Shown piece by piece: positions 48,678 through 60,787 of a stretch of DNA of 64,000 nt. Positions within the stretch are counted from its first letter, which is position 1. Every line of letters begins with the position of its first letter. The notes beneath the pieces were generated by a model. The model made no database searches and had not been told where the DNA came from. It saw only the letters and a program-made list of their open reading frames with translations. Made by a program: the position numbers and the translations under genes. This DNA comes from Pyrenopolyporus hunteri (Eukaryota > Ascomycota > Sordariomycetes > Xylariales > Hypoxylaceae). The stretch spans positions 434,001-498,000 of the forward strand of contig CADCXC010000014.1 of the NCBI GenBank assembly GCA_902806595.1. Direction: 5' to 3'.

Positions 48678-51600
48678 TTCCTGGATTACGGATGGTGGAT
48701 TGTGTGAGAAGATACCGAAATACCAAAAGCCAATTCAATTCAATGAATCACATTAAGTTCGGAATATGGGAAAGGGGGGGATTCTCGAAGGCGTGGAGGG
48801 GATACATTTACAATTTGTGGATGGAGCCCACCGTACACCACCTAATCCAGCTATAGGTACCCGTATAGGTATTCCGTACCTAAGCGTGTGCTGGTACATG
48901 TGTTAAGGTGTAGGGAGTACCTGTCGTCTCAGAGGCGGGACCCTTATCAACCAAAGCGGGATGGGGTTGACATTTGTACCTACAATACGCTACCAGGTAC
49001 CAAGGTACCTGACATACCTGGCAGCTGAATACGGATTGTCCAATAGGCAGATGTATGCAAGTATCCGCATTGTATCACATTTCCAATAAGTCGTACATAG
49101 CGCTGACAAATGAATGCGAGACCTTACAATATATACCTAGGTACATATAATTCCCAGCGTCAACAGAACATAGCACCTATTCACATCTATTAACGACCAA
49201 AGATCCAATATATAAAAGAATATCAGCAATAATACTGAGGATATGATTCACACACCTAGGTACCTAGTTGAGCTAACAGCCTCATTAAGTGGTACCTATG
49301 TACGCAACCTTAATCGTATTACAGCCAGTTACATGTAGCTGCGACGAGAGGAAGCGTACGAAGCAACCCTCCTGTTCTTGCACTTTCAGCTGATATTTGG
49401 GATGAAAGGTCACGAATATTTAAACCTAAAACAGCGGCAACCGTAACTGCCTTACGTTAAAACATGGCTATTAAGCTTGAAACCAGCTGGACCAGTTAGT
49501 GTTAGTTAGCATTTATCATCATCCATGTACAGATTTAGAAACGTCTTCTAGTTGAAGAGAGAAAAAGACTACCTAGGTAAGCAAAAGAATATCTCCAAAT
49601 CCCTGGGTCGAAATAATGATACGTTTACATACGTGAAACCTACCTGATAGTGCTTAGTGCTGATTTATTCTAGAATTCTCGCAGGCGATAGGATCGCATA
49701 GTAGGGCTGAAGAATAGTATATGCAGGTCAAATCTAGCTGGCGTGTACATGGACAATGCAATACAATAGGTACATAATACTATGGTATGTCGATAATATG
49801 TAATCCGTAGAGCGACTAATAATTACCTCCATTCCCAATCAAGTAGACCCTGATGACCTTTACTAATCTCTCTGTTTAATGCATGATCTTGTTACACGAA
49901 TATCTACCTAGGTACTTAGGTAGGTAGGTATTTAACAGACTCCCCGAACTTCGAATCCCCTTGTTCATGATCCCAACCTCCACCACCGCTACATACCTAA
50001 TAGGCCAATTCGATTTATCCTTAGTATCTGCGCCAAACGACCTGGCCAAGCTATTTTTATGCGCTCGACTTAGAACGGTAGTTGCGTCGAAATCCTTTTT
50101 TAAGAAGAGCCAAACACACACCGTCCCTTGTGGCTGTACCAGGCCAATCCCGCCCTTTATTACCTGATCATTCCCAACAGCTGGACTATCAGAGAGCGGG
50201 AGAACGCCGTATAAAACAAACCTAACCGGTCTACCTAGTCTTGCGGTGAGAAAAGGGAATCATTTCTGCTGTTAGTCCGCTATTCGCCGCATCCTTACCT
50301 CAGATCTCAGCGGCGATCATAAGAATAGGTATGACTTAACGCTTAATGTTTAACGCCTATTACTCGCAGTCAGACAACTATAGAGGTAGGCTATACTGCT
50401 ATACTAGGTACTAACATGGCGGCAATGACGAGAAAAGAGTAGATGTTGCTCTCGGGCTTCGAAAGACCTATTCGGAGCCTATTCCATCCTGGTGCAACGT
50501 ATAATACCAACAATACCTAGAGTAGGTACCTACCCAAGCACAAAACGCTAGGCAACTAATAATACAATGCATTGTCCGGCGACGAGACCGCTCCAGCACT
50601 AGCGATCTTCTGTACATGAACGTGGCGGTCTTCGTGCTACACACAAGAGCTACGAGAAGTCTTGGTACCTTGCTTAGGAGGCGGTCTAGCCCAATGACCG
50701 AAAGATCGGCACTGCAAAGGGCCCCATACTGACATTTCTCCTCAGATGGCATTCGGTGGCTTTTCCCTTCAGGGTCCCGGAGGAATCGTCTAGCTGCACC
50801 AACCCGAAGAAACGCCTTGTGCTCCCTCACTGCCGTTGTTCTGTGATACGAGATAAAGGAAGACAATACCTATCTTCGAATTATCTCTTACTGGTTACCT
50901 ACCTACCTAAGCTCATGAACCAAGCTTGGGCTCGAGAAGGTATCTCTCTAACTACGTGTCAGACAACTCCTCGCCATCTTCAACGCCCTGTGGGGAGCTA
51001 TTTCTTTTACCTGGGTGCTCCCGGTTCGCCAGCAAGCGGCTTCGGATCTCTCGTCGAGGTTGTTTCTCCAGTAGGCGGAATCCTCCGTGCTCGCAGCCAC
51101 GCAATGTAATCCCGGCGTTGATCGAGCCAGTCAGACAAGACAGGGGATGTAGGATGGCCGAGTCAAGGTCCATTCAAGCGGGCTAAAACGTGTTTCAAGT
51201 TGAACATGGCCCGCCCCCATTCAGCCACTAAACGATCCAGACAAATTGCATAGCACGTACTCGACATATTCGACGCCTTCGCGCCTCTTTGGGAATGCGC
51301 CATGTTGACATCACGTTATCCCGTCAGTCTTTCTAGAAGCCTACGTAACCACACGAGACGTCAGCGTGAAGCGCAATCTGCCCTACGACGCGCCTTAAAT
51401 CACCAAATCACCGGGTTTCCGGTCATGTAACAGCTTGCAAGTCACATTCCATCACGCCTAAAACTTGAATTGATTGACATGCTATTCCGTTCCTGGTCTT
51501 CGCGTTAAGTAGCTCTTTACATATTACACTACAGTGTAGGACATTAAGGAGTCAAATTAAAACCCCCGAGGCGATCGTCAGCAAATTATCCCTATAAGAA

Positions 51601-54600
51601 TATCAAACTCGACAGGCAGGCTGCCCCTTTAGCTGGCCGCCGTTCAAGTAAAAGGCGTGACATTATTAAGCTCGCCGTCTTAGCCATCCATCCATCTGAT
51701 CCTCTTACCCGCACGACAATACACAGTATATACACTATGGCGCGTGGTCCCAAGCCGTCCATTCCAATATGGAACCGGGTTGGTCCGGGATCGATGTCCT
51801 AATATGTAAAATAAGGAACAACAGATGAGATTAGCGGCGGATCGCTCACAGCAATCGTGTCGTTTCAAGATTGCGCATCCTGTGCCACCGCCTACCCGAG
51901 ACCTACTCAGGTATGTATATACACAGAATCCCGAACCCCAGCCTCGAACCCTTGGATGGCCCAGTACCTAGGTGTCGCGCTTGTGTCATCGATCCGCCCT
52001 TGCAGCGTGCATACACACATCATCTCGGATGCGCCTCATCAAACATGGATGAAAGTCGTTGTCAACTCCCTCGATGCTACCTATTATTATTAGTCAGTCC
52101 CGGGGAAGTGGGCTTCAGCGCTGCCACTCGTCAGAATCTGGAGTCGCCAGCCCGCATAGGAAATATAATTTTGGTGGTTTGTTTCTCTTTTCGTCTTCAT
52201 CCCTACCCCCCGGCCCCTTTCATTTTAAGCAGTCAGGTAGGTGTTGTATCCTTATACCGTCTATGCTTATACATAGTTGACACGCCTAGGTCGAATCTTT
52301 AATCTAGTATGTCAAGCAACTACATAAGAACGGAGGCAGCCAGTTGTCGCCTCGGGCCGCCTGATGTGAGGGGCGGGGAAGTTCCTATTGCAGCCGACGC
52401 ACAGTAATCTTCCCGGATGCTGCTAAATTATCATCGCCTGTCGGAATGTTTGTATTAGGACTTAACTTAGTTTGGCAGCGGAAGACGCGTCTTTGACTTG
52501 CTGCGCTAATTCTTATGCCGGGCGCCCTGCACATAATCAAACAACTCAGCGGGCCGATGGGGACCAATAGACGAAAGCTGACGCCTACCTACCTACCTAC
52601 ATAGGTAGTATATAAAATTCTACGTAGAACGCAGTATACGTTGCCCTCTTGGATCTCTCCCACGGGAAATGGAACCTTAGAAAACCAGAGTCCAGACAGA
52701 TTAAGGACGGAGCTTTACTCGGATCCGCGAACGAAGTATGAGTGGTTCCGGACCACAATAAGATACGTATTGACAAGTCGACATGCCGCACGGTTGGTGG
52801 GTAATGATACCCGATCTGGGATCTTCGGACCCCAAAGCTCAATGGTTCATCGATCAGAAATGCCAAGAGGGACAAACGTCGCCCTTCATCCGTCACACGT
52901 ACCTACTTACCTACATAGATACCGGGCGGTTACCGGGCAGCTACCGGATAACAGATCTCGCGGTCGTAGCGAACATTCGAAACCAGATCGCGGATGCGAC
53001 GTGGCCGACAACTCAGCCAAACACCTCATCACCCTTACGTTATGTCAGAAGCTGACATATGAACTCCTGAGTGCTTCAACCCCCAGCCCTGCGATCCCCC
53101 TATCAAACCTGTCAATTATGCAGACTGCCACCCTACGGAATCTGCGAATCACTTCAGGTAGATGCATGAGGTAGCATTGCCGATTGCTTCTAAATGCACG
53201 TATACCTAGGACTCAACCTACCAGTACTTGATATTCGGCTCCTCTACTGAACAGCAACCGCCACTATATCCTCTACTCTACCGTCTGCAGCCTCGCTACC
53301 ATCTTTCCTATATGTCCGGCTGGGTCAAAGAGGCAGTTTCCATGCTACCCAGGCTTCATCGTGCCAAGCCGGCGGTCAGATACATTGGGTATGTTTGAAC
53401 GAGCGGTTTTCAGAGTCCCGCCTTCGGTCAGAGATGACAGCTTGATATAAATTCGTACCCCTTTGTTTAGACCGTGTTTGCGCCGAATCATCCAATATCT
53501 GCTCGCCGATATTAATTGACATAGGCGGCGCCACCAAAGGGAAACAATATATGTAAGAATCAGGAGGGAAGATCTGAGGTGCTCACCTATTGATGAGTAG
53601 ACCGGCTCGGTTAAAGATACCTAAATATACACATACGTAAGGTACCTGCATATCTCAAGTACCTTGGACAATATATGTATAAGGTAACCAAAGCAGATAC
53701 CCAAGAGTCTCCATATACCTGGTACCTTACCTACCTACGTTATCGCCAAGCACATTCACACGCACGCTCATCACTGTCTTCATCTACTAACTTACCAATC
53801 TACTAACTTGCCCAACCTCCCTACCTCCCTACCGACTCATAATTCCTGATTTGGGAAGCCACCAGACGAACTCCTTGCGTCGGGAGCAAGGCACAGGCTC
53901 AAGCGGCCACGCCACTGCGGCCTTCCGCACGGAAACGGAGACTAAGCAAGCAAGCAGGCGGAAGACAGGGAGTTATGGGGATAGGCACCTAAGCACGCAA
54001 GTAGGTAGCAGTCGAATGAACGTGTGCCAACGCCTTCCCCCAGGACCTAAGGTGTTATTCGCATGCTGCGGCTGCGGGAGCGGGACATCGACCGATATAT
54101 GTGCGTGTTGTATGCATGCTACGTTAGGTAGGTACGTAGGTAAGTAAGGTAGGTGGACACATCATATACAGCTGCTTACATACACGCGTCCTTAGAGGGA
54201 GATATAGCTACCTACTTACCTACTTAACCTATAAGAATATGTAGACCTATTTGGTACCTACCTACCTACACATAAGCGAGTAAGAAGGCCGCCAGGATGG
54301 ATACCTACCGCATGTAACTCATCTTCACATGGTAGGGAGCGTGGCGAACGTAATTCCCCGAGGGAAGCGGTCTCCTGCTTTGCTTTGCTCTGTTTCGCTG
54401 ATGCTGCTCCTGCCAAACTTCGGCGCCTTCGTGCCCGCCTACCCGTCCTACGCACCATCGTGGCCAGTACCAGTGCCGGAGGATTATTATCATGAGAGAC
54501 GTGGTGGAGCGTGGTGCTGTTCTCGTTGTGTCTTCTCTCGCTCTATCTCCTTCTACGTGAGCCTGTGTATATACGTACCTACCTCCCTGGGGTAGGTAGG

Positions 54601-55401
54601 TGTCTAGGTACGCACGTCTTACACATACGCGTACGTAAACCCGATATCAGGGCCCGCTAGGCTACACCCACGTCGTCTTGTACCAAATATTAGAGCGACG
54701 TGGGGTTGAACCGGTTCCGATGCCGTGGTCAGCGGTGTTTAGCTGGGAGGAGAACGAACAGGGGTAATATCAGGTGGGTAGGTAGGTAGGTACTCTTCTT
54801 GTAGGTGGGATGTAGCTTAAGATGAGTTGAGTAGCATATGACGCTATTTTAAACGGGCGGCTAAGCGCTTATGCCTGAAGAGTCCTGGAACCGGGGATAC
54901 CTCAGTCACAACGAGGGAAGGGATATACATAGCTCCCCGGATACCTAGGTACGTAGGTAAATGTGATATATATGACAGAAATAACCATAACCCCATATCA
55001 CATTAAGCTAGAAAATAGTTCGAAATAATAGAAGTGATCTAAGCCGGACCTAAAATTGGAAAACGGCATAAAGCTTAAGTACCTAGGTAGGTATTTATTC
55101 CCGGTCTTATACATAGGGTACTGCGTCCTAGCAGGGGTGGAAAGAGCTATATATCATGAATATTTGTTTCTTACTCATATATATGAATTCATGCAGCTGC
55201 CTCGAGACTTATCCCCGGGTATCTCGTATCTTCTCACCATGTACATCCACCGGAGACTTAGACCCAATTCAGACCAGACGAGACTCCCGAATAGCCCGTC
55301 TTAATCAACGTAGAGTGGAGGGCAAATTAAGCCTCCAAGACAACTGCGCCCCCACCTCTTTCTCTTTCTCTTTGTCCCTCATCCCCTAGAAATCTCATTC
55401 T

Positions 55402-56245
55402 TCAAGCCCCCACCGTACCCCCGGCCCCCGGCTCCCGAACCATGATAGTCAGCACGGCCGTCCCCTCCATCCCCGCCTTACTTATATCAAACTCTAACCG
55501 ATCAACCGGCACAAAGCCGAGGCGGGCGTACAGCGGCACGGCAAGAGGCAGCGCCTCGAGATAGGCGGGAATACCCTCGGCGTCTGCGACGGCGAGGACG
55601 GACCGGATCAGGGCGGCGCCGATGCCGCGCCCATGGTAGGCTGGGTCCGTGCAGAGTATGGAGAGGACTGGTTGTCTCCGGATGGTGTTAGTGGGTACCT
55701 AGGATAGGGCAGTTTCTACGGTAGGAGGGAGAGGTTATGAAGGGGGGATAACATATAAATTAAAAGGATAGAATCAGAGGGGAGAGCGAAAGGTCGGAAA
55801 AAGGGGCTCGGAGGAAAAACGCGAGAAAAAGCCAAAGCGACAAAAAAAGGGGTAAGTCCCACGCACCCAACTTCTCCTCCGTCCTCCACTTCTCCCCCAT
55901 TCTCTTTAGGCCTCCAAAAAACTCCTCATACACACTCTCATCCGCGCCCTCCGGGGCCCTCAACGGCGGGGGCTTTTCCAGCTTTCCCTCCTCCTCGCCT
56001 TTCGCAACCGGCCTGCCCCGCCCATCGTACAACACAAACCCCCGTCCTAGCCCGCGCATCGGGGCGGGCGGGTCCCACTTAGCGAAGGCGACGACGTTGC
56101 CGGAGGCCCCGTCGACGACCTTGAATTGCTGCGTGCCCGGGTCGGCGAAGCGGCCCCGGATCCGGGACGCGTGCCAGGCGTGCATGGTGGCCGGGGAGCG
56201 GGACCACCAGTATGTGAATGGGGAGCCGGCGGGGAAGGCGGTCAT
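55402..56245 (-). CDS. GNAT N-acetyltransferase, 5' end unresolved
   Basis: Exons 56245-55867 and 55667-55402 join across a 199-nt intron to give 214 aa. Motif A of the GNAT fold is clear after the junction: LCTDPAYHGRGIGAALI with the acetyl-CoA loop R140-G-I-G-A144. Motif B follows as EALPLAVPLYARLGFVPVDRL, ending YARLGF as in most family members. The N-terminal half has VVAFAKWDPP as beta4. GNATs move acetyl from acetyl-CoA to an amine; the substrate is unknown. The start MTAFPAGSPF lacks the usual first strand and helix, which seem to be encoded at 56477-56379 (MTLPFPHPADLL, then CTPDDVPGMTAV). That frame meets a TAG at 56378-56376 and I could not find a clean splice solution, so either an intron is misread or the 5' end is damaged. 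Confidence 0.7.
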
Positions 56246-56375
56246 GACTGGGGGGTGTGAGTTGGGCGTATAGGTTTATGGGCGGGGGCTGGTATAAAGG
56301 TGCCTAGGCGATAGGGTAGAAAATGGAACTTACTATAGCCCCATTAGCAAATATGCCGCCTGTAAAACGGGCTAC

Positions 56376-56477
56376 CTACCAAACTGCGGTCATACCCGGG
56401 ACGTCGTCCGGCGTGCACCGGGACATGGTGAACCCGGGCGGAAGCAAGTCCGCGGGGTGCGGGAACGGGAGCGTCAT
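56376..56477 (-). other. Probable 5' exon of the GNAT gene
   Basis: Minus-strand frame from an ATG: MTLPFPHPADLLPPGF, then SRCTPDDVPGMTAVW and a TAG stop. The CTPDDVPGMTAV segment looks like the first strand and start of helix 1 of a GNAT domain, in the right order and place for the downstream gene. Just past the stop the same frame reads RFTGGIFANGAI before a GTAAGT, also GNAT-like. Neither joins in phase to the downstream exon with standard introns of ordinary length. Confidence 0.45.
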
Positions 56478-57244
56478 ATTGCTTTTCTCCTTCTTCTCCT
56501 TCCTAGCCGTACCGCCGTCGCTACGAAAGTAGCGACTCTTATTTATAGACGCGAGTAAGAACGGCGACTGGAAACGCTTGCGCTTAAACGAAGTGAAGTA
56601 CCGTATTGTGAGCTTGGGGGCTGTGAGGATCGATGGGGGAGAATTATGTTCTCGGGCCTATAAAAATTGAATAAATAAGGTAGGAGGACCGAATTCTTAG
56701 TTAAATTAGGTATTCTATTACCATCCCGTCTGAGTATGTTTTATGTATGTTGGTCTACACAGTAGTATAAGCGCATACATCTCGTCTATGACTCGACGCA
56801 TGCGCCCTTCGTGCTGTCAAGAGATTGGAGAAGCATACGACTATAGCGACCGACTAGCCAGCTATGGGTCTTTCGAATTAGGTAAGCACCTATGGATAAG
56901 TGAAAGCGAGAGATAGAAATTCCACGTTGCTACTGACATGCTGATGACATCCATGCATCTATGGTTCATATGCATAGGTACGTTAGTAGGAACCGGACAG
57001 GGACCGGCCGAGGCTTGGACTCACCCTGGCCCCTAGCCCACCAGTCCACGTGTATAGGCGGTTTATATAGGTACCGAGGAGTAAACAATACTTCCTAAGA
57101 TTCTGGTATCATCCATATACATAATGTCCATCCTGTGAGTTCAATAGCATGCAAGGTCGTCGGCTGTCGTGGCACGGATTCGAGATAATGACTACTATAT
57201 ACAAATATATACAATTGGACGTCTCTACGCGCGCGGGGGAATCG
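56478..57244. other. Intergenic, no gene seen
   Basis: Contains the promoter side of the GNAT gene (CT-rich near 56480-56515) and the 3' side of the PPR gene. No coding signal. Confidence 0.55.
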
Positions 57245-60200
57245 TCATTTCGTGACATAATCTTCCCAGTTTTCCACCTGAGAACCCTTTTCGTAATCCA
57301 AATCGTCAAAGTCAAAACCGGCGTAGTCGTCCTCGCCGAAGATCTCGGACTCGAGCTTCGAATGCACCCGGATCATGGATTTGATGGCCCGAACCACCTG
57401 GACGCAGTCCTTCTCTATCTCCTGGGCCGTCGCGGCCGCGTCCGCGGACCAGGGGCCCAGCCGATCCAGCTCCATGTAGCTCTGCGCGAGGCGGTACAAC
57501 GTCGCGGAAAGCGGCCGGAGATGTCGCGGCGTCGATCCTTTCCGCCGAACGTCGAGAGGAAGATTCTCTTTCACGTTCTGCTTGGCGCGCACGACGAACC
57601 ATCCCGTCCAATTGGGCATCAGCATCTTCTCGCAGGCGACGAATGCTTCCTTATACACTTTCAGCTGGGCGAGCGCCTGGATATAGTAGTTCCAGTTCTT
57701 GCTGTCCAACTCGAACCCTTGGGCGCGAACCTCTCGGACGAGACTCTGGATCCCGGCTGCGTCTCCCCTGTCGAAGAGTAGTTTCTGCATAGTGTCTAGG
57801 CCGCTTGATAGGATGTAGCGGTACCTGGCCGATATTTTCGGTGTGTCTGGCTGGCCTTCGATATAATCGGCCGACCTCGCTTCCTTTTTAGCCGTTTCGA
57901 ACAGGAGCTCCCACGTCGCTATGACACGGTCGTAGAGCTTCTCCTGAAAATCCGCGCGCATGAGGGAGTTCAGCATCTCGGCAGGTAAAATCCCATCCAT
58001 GCCTTTCTGCCCCTGGAAGACGTAGCGATAAAGGTCGACCAGTTCTCGGGCACCGGCAAAGTCTTTTAGCTCGGTCAACATGGAAATCATGGTGCTGAAG
58101 TGGTACTTCTCGGTACTCTTCCCCAGCAACTCGCCAGCTTGGCTTCGCCTGGGGTTCGGGGGCGGCAATTGACTTAATCTTTGACGGTCGTTCAGGCCGT
58201 AAATGCGGTAAAATGAACGGAACGTTTCGCCGAGCCACTGGGCCGGGGTTAGGCGTGCCCGTTGCCTTACCGGTAAATTTCTCCATTGTCCAAGCGACTG
58301 GGTCAGGAGGAACAGACTCTCGGAGGAGCTGGGGAATCCGTAGTCCTGCATCATCTTATCGAGACGTTGGGCCGCCGCGGGTTCCCCCGTCACGAGCAGC
58401 GCGCTCATGACAAGATGAAAATGTTCAGCCGTGACCTCGAAAATATTGTCTCGTAAGGCTGTCCCGAGCAGGTTCAGGGCGTGAAGAGATTGCCGACATA
58501 GAGATAGGCCGAGAAGTAACTCCCGGTAGGTAAACTGATTATAGGGGATATTATATTTAACCATGTCATTAAGAACTTTGTTGACGGCAGCAAGATCTCG
58601 ACGGAGAGCATGGTAGTAGATAAGCTTGTTCCACATCCAGGTCCGAATAATCCCCTTCCGCGCGGCACGAACGCAGACTGTTTCAGCCGCCTGGAACCGG
58701 TCGTTTAGGCAGTACGCGTCGACGAGACTGCTCAGAATGGCGTCGTTTATTCGCACCCCCGATTCCAATCCCTGGCGGTATAGATCTATCGTAAATCCTA
58801 AGTCGCCTCTATCGCCGGCCATTTGCATCATGGTTCCGTAGGTATATTTATCCGACTTTCCTGCCGCGATTACCCTTTCGAAGGTAGTTATCGCGCTATC
58901 GTAGTCGCCGGCCTTGACGTAAGCATTTAAAAGGATGTTCCAATGATGCGTCACCGGCTCGAAACGAAACTTGTTCGTAACGTCATCAAAGATGCGCTGC
59001 GTCTCCTCAACTTCGCCCCGGACGGCGTGTACCTGAAGGAGATGCGCAAACAAGTCGTCGGCTTCCAGGACGGGGATTTTGGGGGAGTCGCGGTATAGCT
59101 CAACGAATTTAGGCCAGAGCTCGTAGACCTTATACGTATCTCCCCGAGACGCATAGAAAGCTAGATGTCTTTGAAACGCTCTGAAAGAAGGTATAGTGTG
59201 AAACCTATACCAATCCCCCCACAGCATTTCGAGGCCAGCGTATTTGACTGATATCGGCACGATCAAGTTTAGATAGGCCTTGAATATCTCGTGGAGGACG
59301 GGGTGGCTCGGCTTACTTCCGGGCAGGTCGCGATAAATCCGATAGACCTCGACGCCGAGTTTTTCCTTACCCCTATATATTACCCCACGCAAGAACTCCT
59401 CAAAGGCGAAGGGATCTCGCGTTACGCCGAGGAGGGGGATGACTTGGGCGTCGGCGCACGAAACAAGAGCTCTGCGAACTAAAATTCTCTGCAACGCATC
59501 TAACGCTTCCTGGCCGAGCCCGGGATCTTGAGGTTCGTAGAGCTCTTCGCGCCCGCGAGCCTGGAACTCGAGGGCTTTCTCAGCCAGGCCGGGCACGAGA
59601 GCGACGTGCTTCAGTTGACCCGTTATGCCTTCAAAATTCCACCTCCCAGCCATCCGAGGATAATAATTCCACACGTCCTTCAACACCGCGAGGCTAGGCA
59701 CCGAAGCAACATTTTGGAACTGTGACAAAATACCTTCGAAATCCCATCGTTTCACCATCTTGGGGTAATGCCTCCATATGCTCTTCAACAATTCTGGCGT
59801 CGAGGACCGCAGCGCCGTAGCGAGCAGCAAATCCAGCGCCTCGACCAAAGAGGGAAGTCGTAGAGAAATATGATCTAATCCTTTAATAAATAATTCGAGG
59901 GCCTGGTCAGTGTTCTGCAAGTTTATTTCGGCCCCGACGCCTGCGACGAAGATGTGATCGGTCCATTGTGATGGAGGTAGTTTGCGAAATAACTCCGAGA
60001 TCTTCCACGAGTCGGATAGACGACCACTTCTCGAAACAAAGGCTAAGACCCGTTCTAGGTAAGTGGCTTGCGATGGTTGATCCAGGGCCTGATAATGGTA
60101 CCAAACGCGATCAACGTCTTCGGAGTCGCCACTCCTCAGTAAATTTTCGAGGGCTTCAGCGTGGTCATCGTCCATGTCGGAGTGACCCCAGTGGCCCACG

Positions 60201-60787
60201 GCGATATCGGGCCCTTTCGACGCCTCTCCAACCCCGGCCTCCTGAACAGTTCCACCGACAGTTCCACCCCCGGTCACCGCCGTTCCCGTCGCTTCAGCGT
60301 CTCGGATGGGAGTAACGTCAGCTTGGTTGTCCGAGGTACTGCTATCGGGTTCTTGCGCTTCAGGATTGGTAGTGGGTTCGGTGCTCGAGCGGTGGGCGTG
60401 TCTCTTAACGAGGGACGGTGTATATAGGCGAGGGGGAAGTTTCGTAAGCCGCCGTCCGTAGCGGAAGCCGTTGGGGCGACCGGAGACGGGCGTAGCCAAT
60501 GTTAAGCGGCGCATCAGGTTGATAGCACCGCTTGGGTATAGAAAATCGAGAAGAAAGGTGGAGGCGCTCAGGGTGGAGGAGCTCTTGCGCTCTTCCGACG
60601 AGGCCATGTTGAGATCGGAAATGCCGTGCATCAGAGCTTGCCAGGCGGTAGTCAGTTCGACGTCAGCAGCGCCATGTTGCCAGAATGTGTTGCGGAGCTG
60701 CCTCATGGATCGAAAGGACTGGGTTGCGCCGGGGACTACTCGATGGAAGCCGCATGGTTCCAAGCTGGCAGCCGTCTTCTCCAGCAT
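57245..60787 (-). CDS. Mitochondrial PPR protein, Cya5-like
   Basis: Single-exon gene, 1180 aa from the first ATG (MLEKTAASLEPCGFHRVVPG); ten more in-frame codons lie upstream but only behind a GTG. The basic, acid-poor N-terminus with Arg residues is a likely mitochondrial presequence. Helical pentatricopeptide repeats run from about residue 215 to 1080. The clearest are HWNILLNAYVKAGDYDSAIT, YTYGTMMQMAGDRGDLGFTI and MWNKLIYYHALRRDLAAVNK. Such proteins bind organellar RNA. N-terminus and layout resemble the filamentous-fungal Cya5 translation regulator of cytochrome oxidase subunit 1; this assignment is from memory of the family and moderately sure. No intron is needed, which is unusual for a gene of this length here. 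Confidence 0.85.
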   Translation of the reverse strand: MLEKTAASLEPCGFHRVVPGATQSFRSMRQLRNTFWQHGAADVELTTAWQALMHGISDLNMASSEERKSSSTLSASTFLLDFLYPSGAINLMRRLTLATPVSGRPNGFRYGRRLTKLPPRLYTPSLVKRHAHRSSTEPTTNPEAQEPDSSTSDNQADVTPIRDAEATGTAVTGGGTVGGTVQEAGVGEASKGPDIAVGHWGHSDMDDDHAEALENLLRSGDSEDVDRVWYHYQALDQPSQATYLERVLAFVSRSGRLSDSWKISELFRKLPPSQWTDHIFVAGVGAEINLQNTDQALELFIKGLDHISLRLPSLVEALDLLLATALRSSTPELLKSIWRHYPKMVKRWDFEGILSQFQNVASVPSLAVLKDVWNYYPRMAGRWNFEGITGQLKHVALVPGLAEKALEFQARGREELYEPQDPGLGQEALDALQRILVRRALVSCADAQVIPLLGVTRDPFAFEEFLRGVIYRGKEKLGVEVYRIYRDLPGSKPSHPVLHEIFKAYLNLIVPISVKYAGLEMLWGDWYRFHTIPSFRAFQRHLAFYASRGDTYKVYELWPKFVELYRDSPKIPVLEADDLFAHLLQVHAVRGEVEETQRIFDDVTNKFRFEPVTHHWNILLNAYVKAGDYDSAITTFERVIAAGKSDKYTYGTMMQMAGDRGDLGFTIDLYRQGLESGVRINDAILSSLVDAYCLNDRFQAAETVCVRAARKGIIRTWMWNKLIYYHALRRDLAAVNKVLNDMVKYNIPYNQFTYRELLLGLSLCRQSLHALNLLGTALRDNIFEVTAEHFHLVMSALLVTGEPAAAQRLDKMMQDYGFPSSSESLFLLTQSLGQWRNLPVRQRARLTPAQWLGETFRSFYRIYGLNDRQRLSQLPPPNPRRSQAGELLGKSTEKYHFSTMISMLTELKDFAGARELVDLYRYVFQGQKGMDGILPAEMLNSLMRADFQEKLYDRVIATWELLFETAKKEARSADYIEGQPDTPKISARYRYILSSGLDTMQKLLFDRGDAAGIQSLVREVRAQGFELDSKNWNYYIQALAQLKVYKEAFVACEKMLMPNWTGWFVVRAKQNVKENLPLDVRRKGSTPRHLRPLSATLYRLAQSYMELDRLGPWSADAAATAQEIEKDCVQVVRAIKSMIRVHSKLESEIFGEDDYAGFDFDDLDYEKGSQVENWEDYVTK

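Larger units (their letters stand above)
47879..55401. other. 7.5-kb gene-free region
   Basis: No gene with recognisable domains on either strand. The RhoGAP promoter must lie at the left end. Contents visible by eye are CCTA/TAGG tracts (about 49.9, 50.9, 52.6, 53.7, 54.13, 54.25 and 54.6-54.8 kb), a CAGGAA array, a TG/TGTA array and a CT-rich stretch at 55.36 kb. A 177-codon frame at 52641 starts with TTG and shows no domain. Long non-coding transcription is possible but not visible. Confidence 0.55.

Noticed and set aside
52641..53174. 177-codon plus-strand frame
   Set aside because: Starts with TTG, has no domain, and composition resembles the surrounding non-coding DNA.
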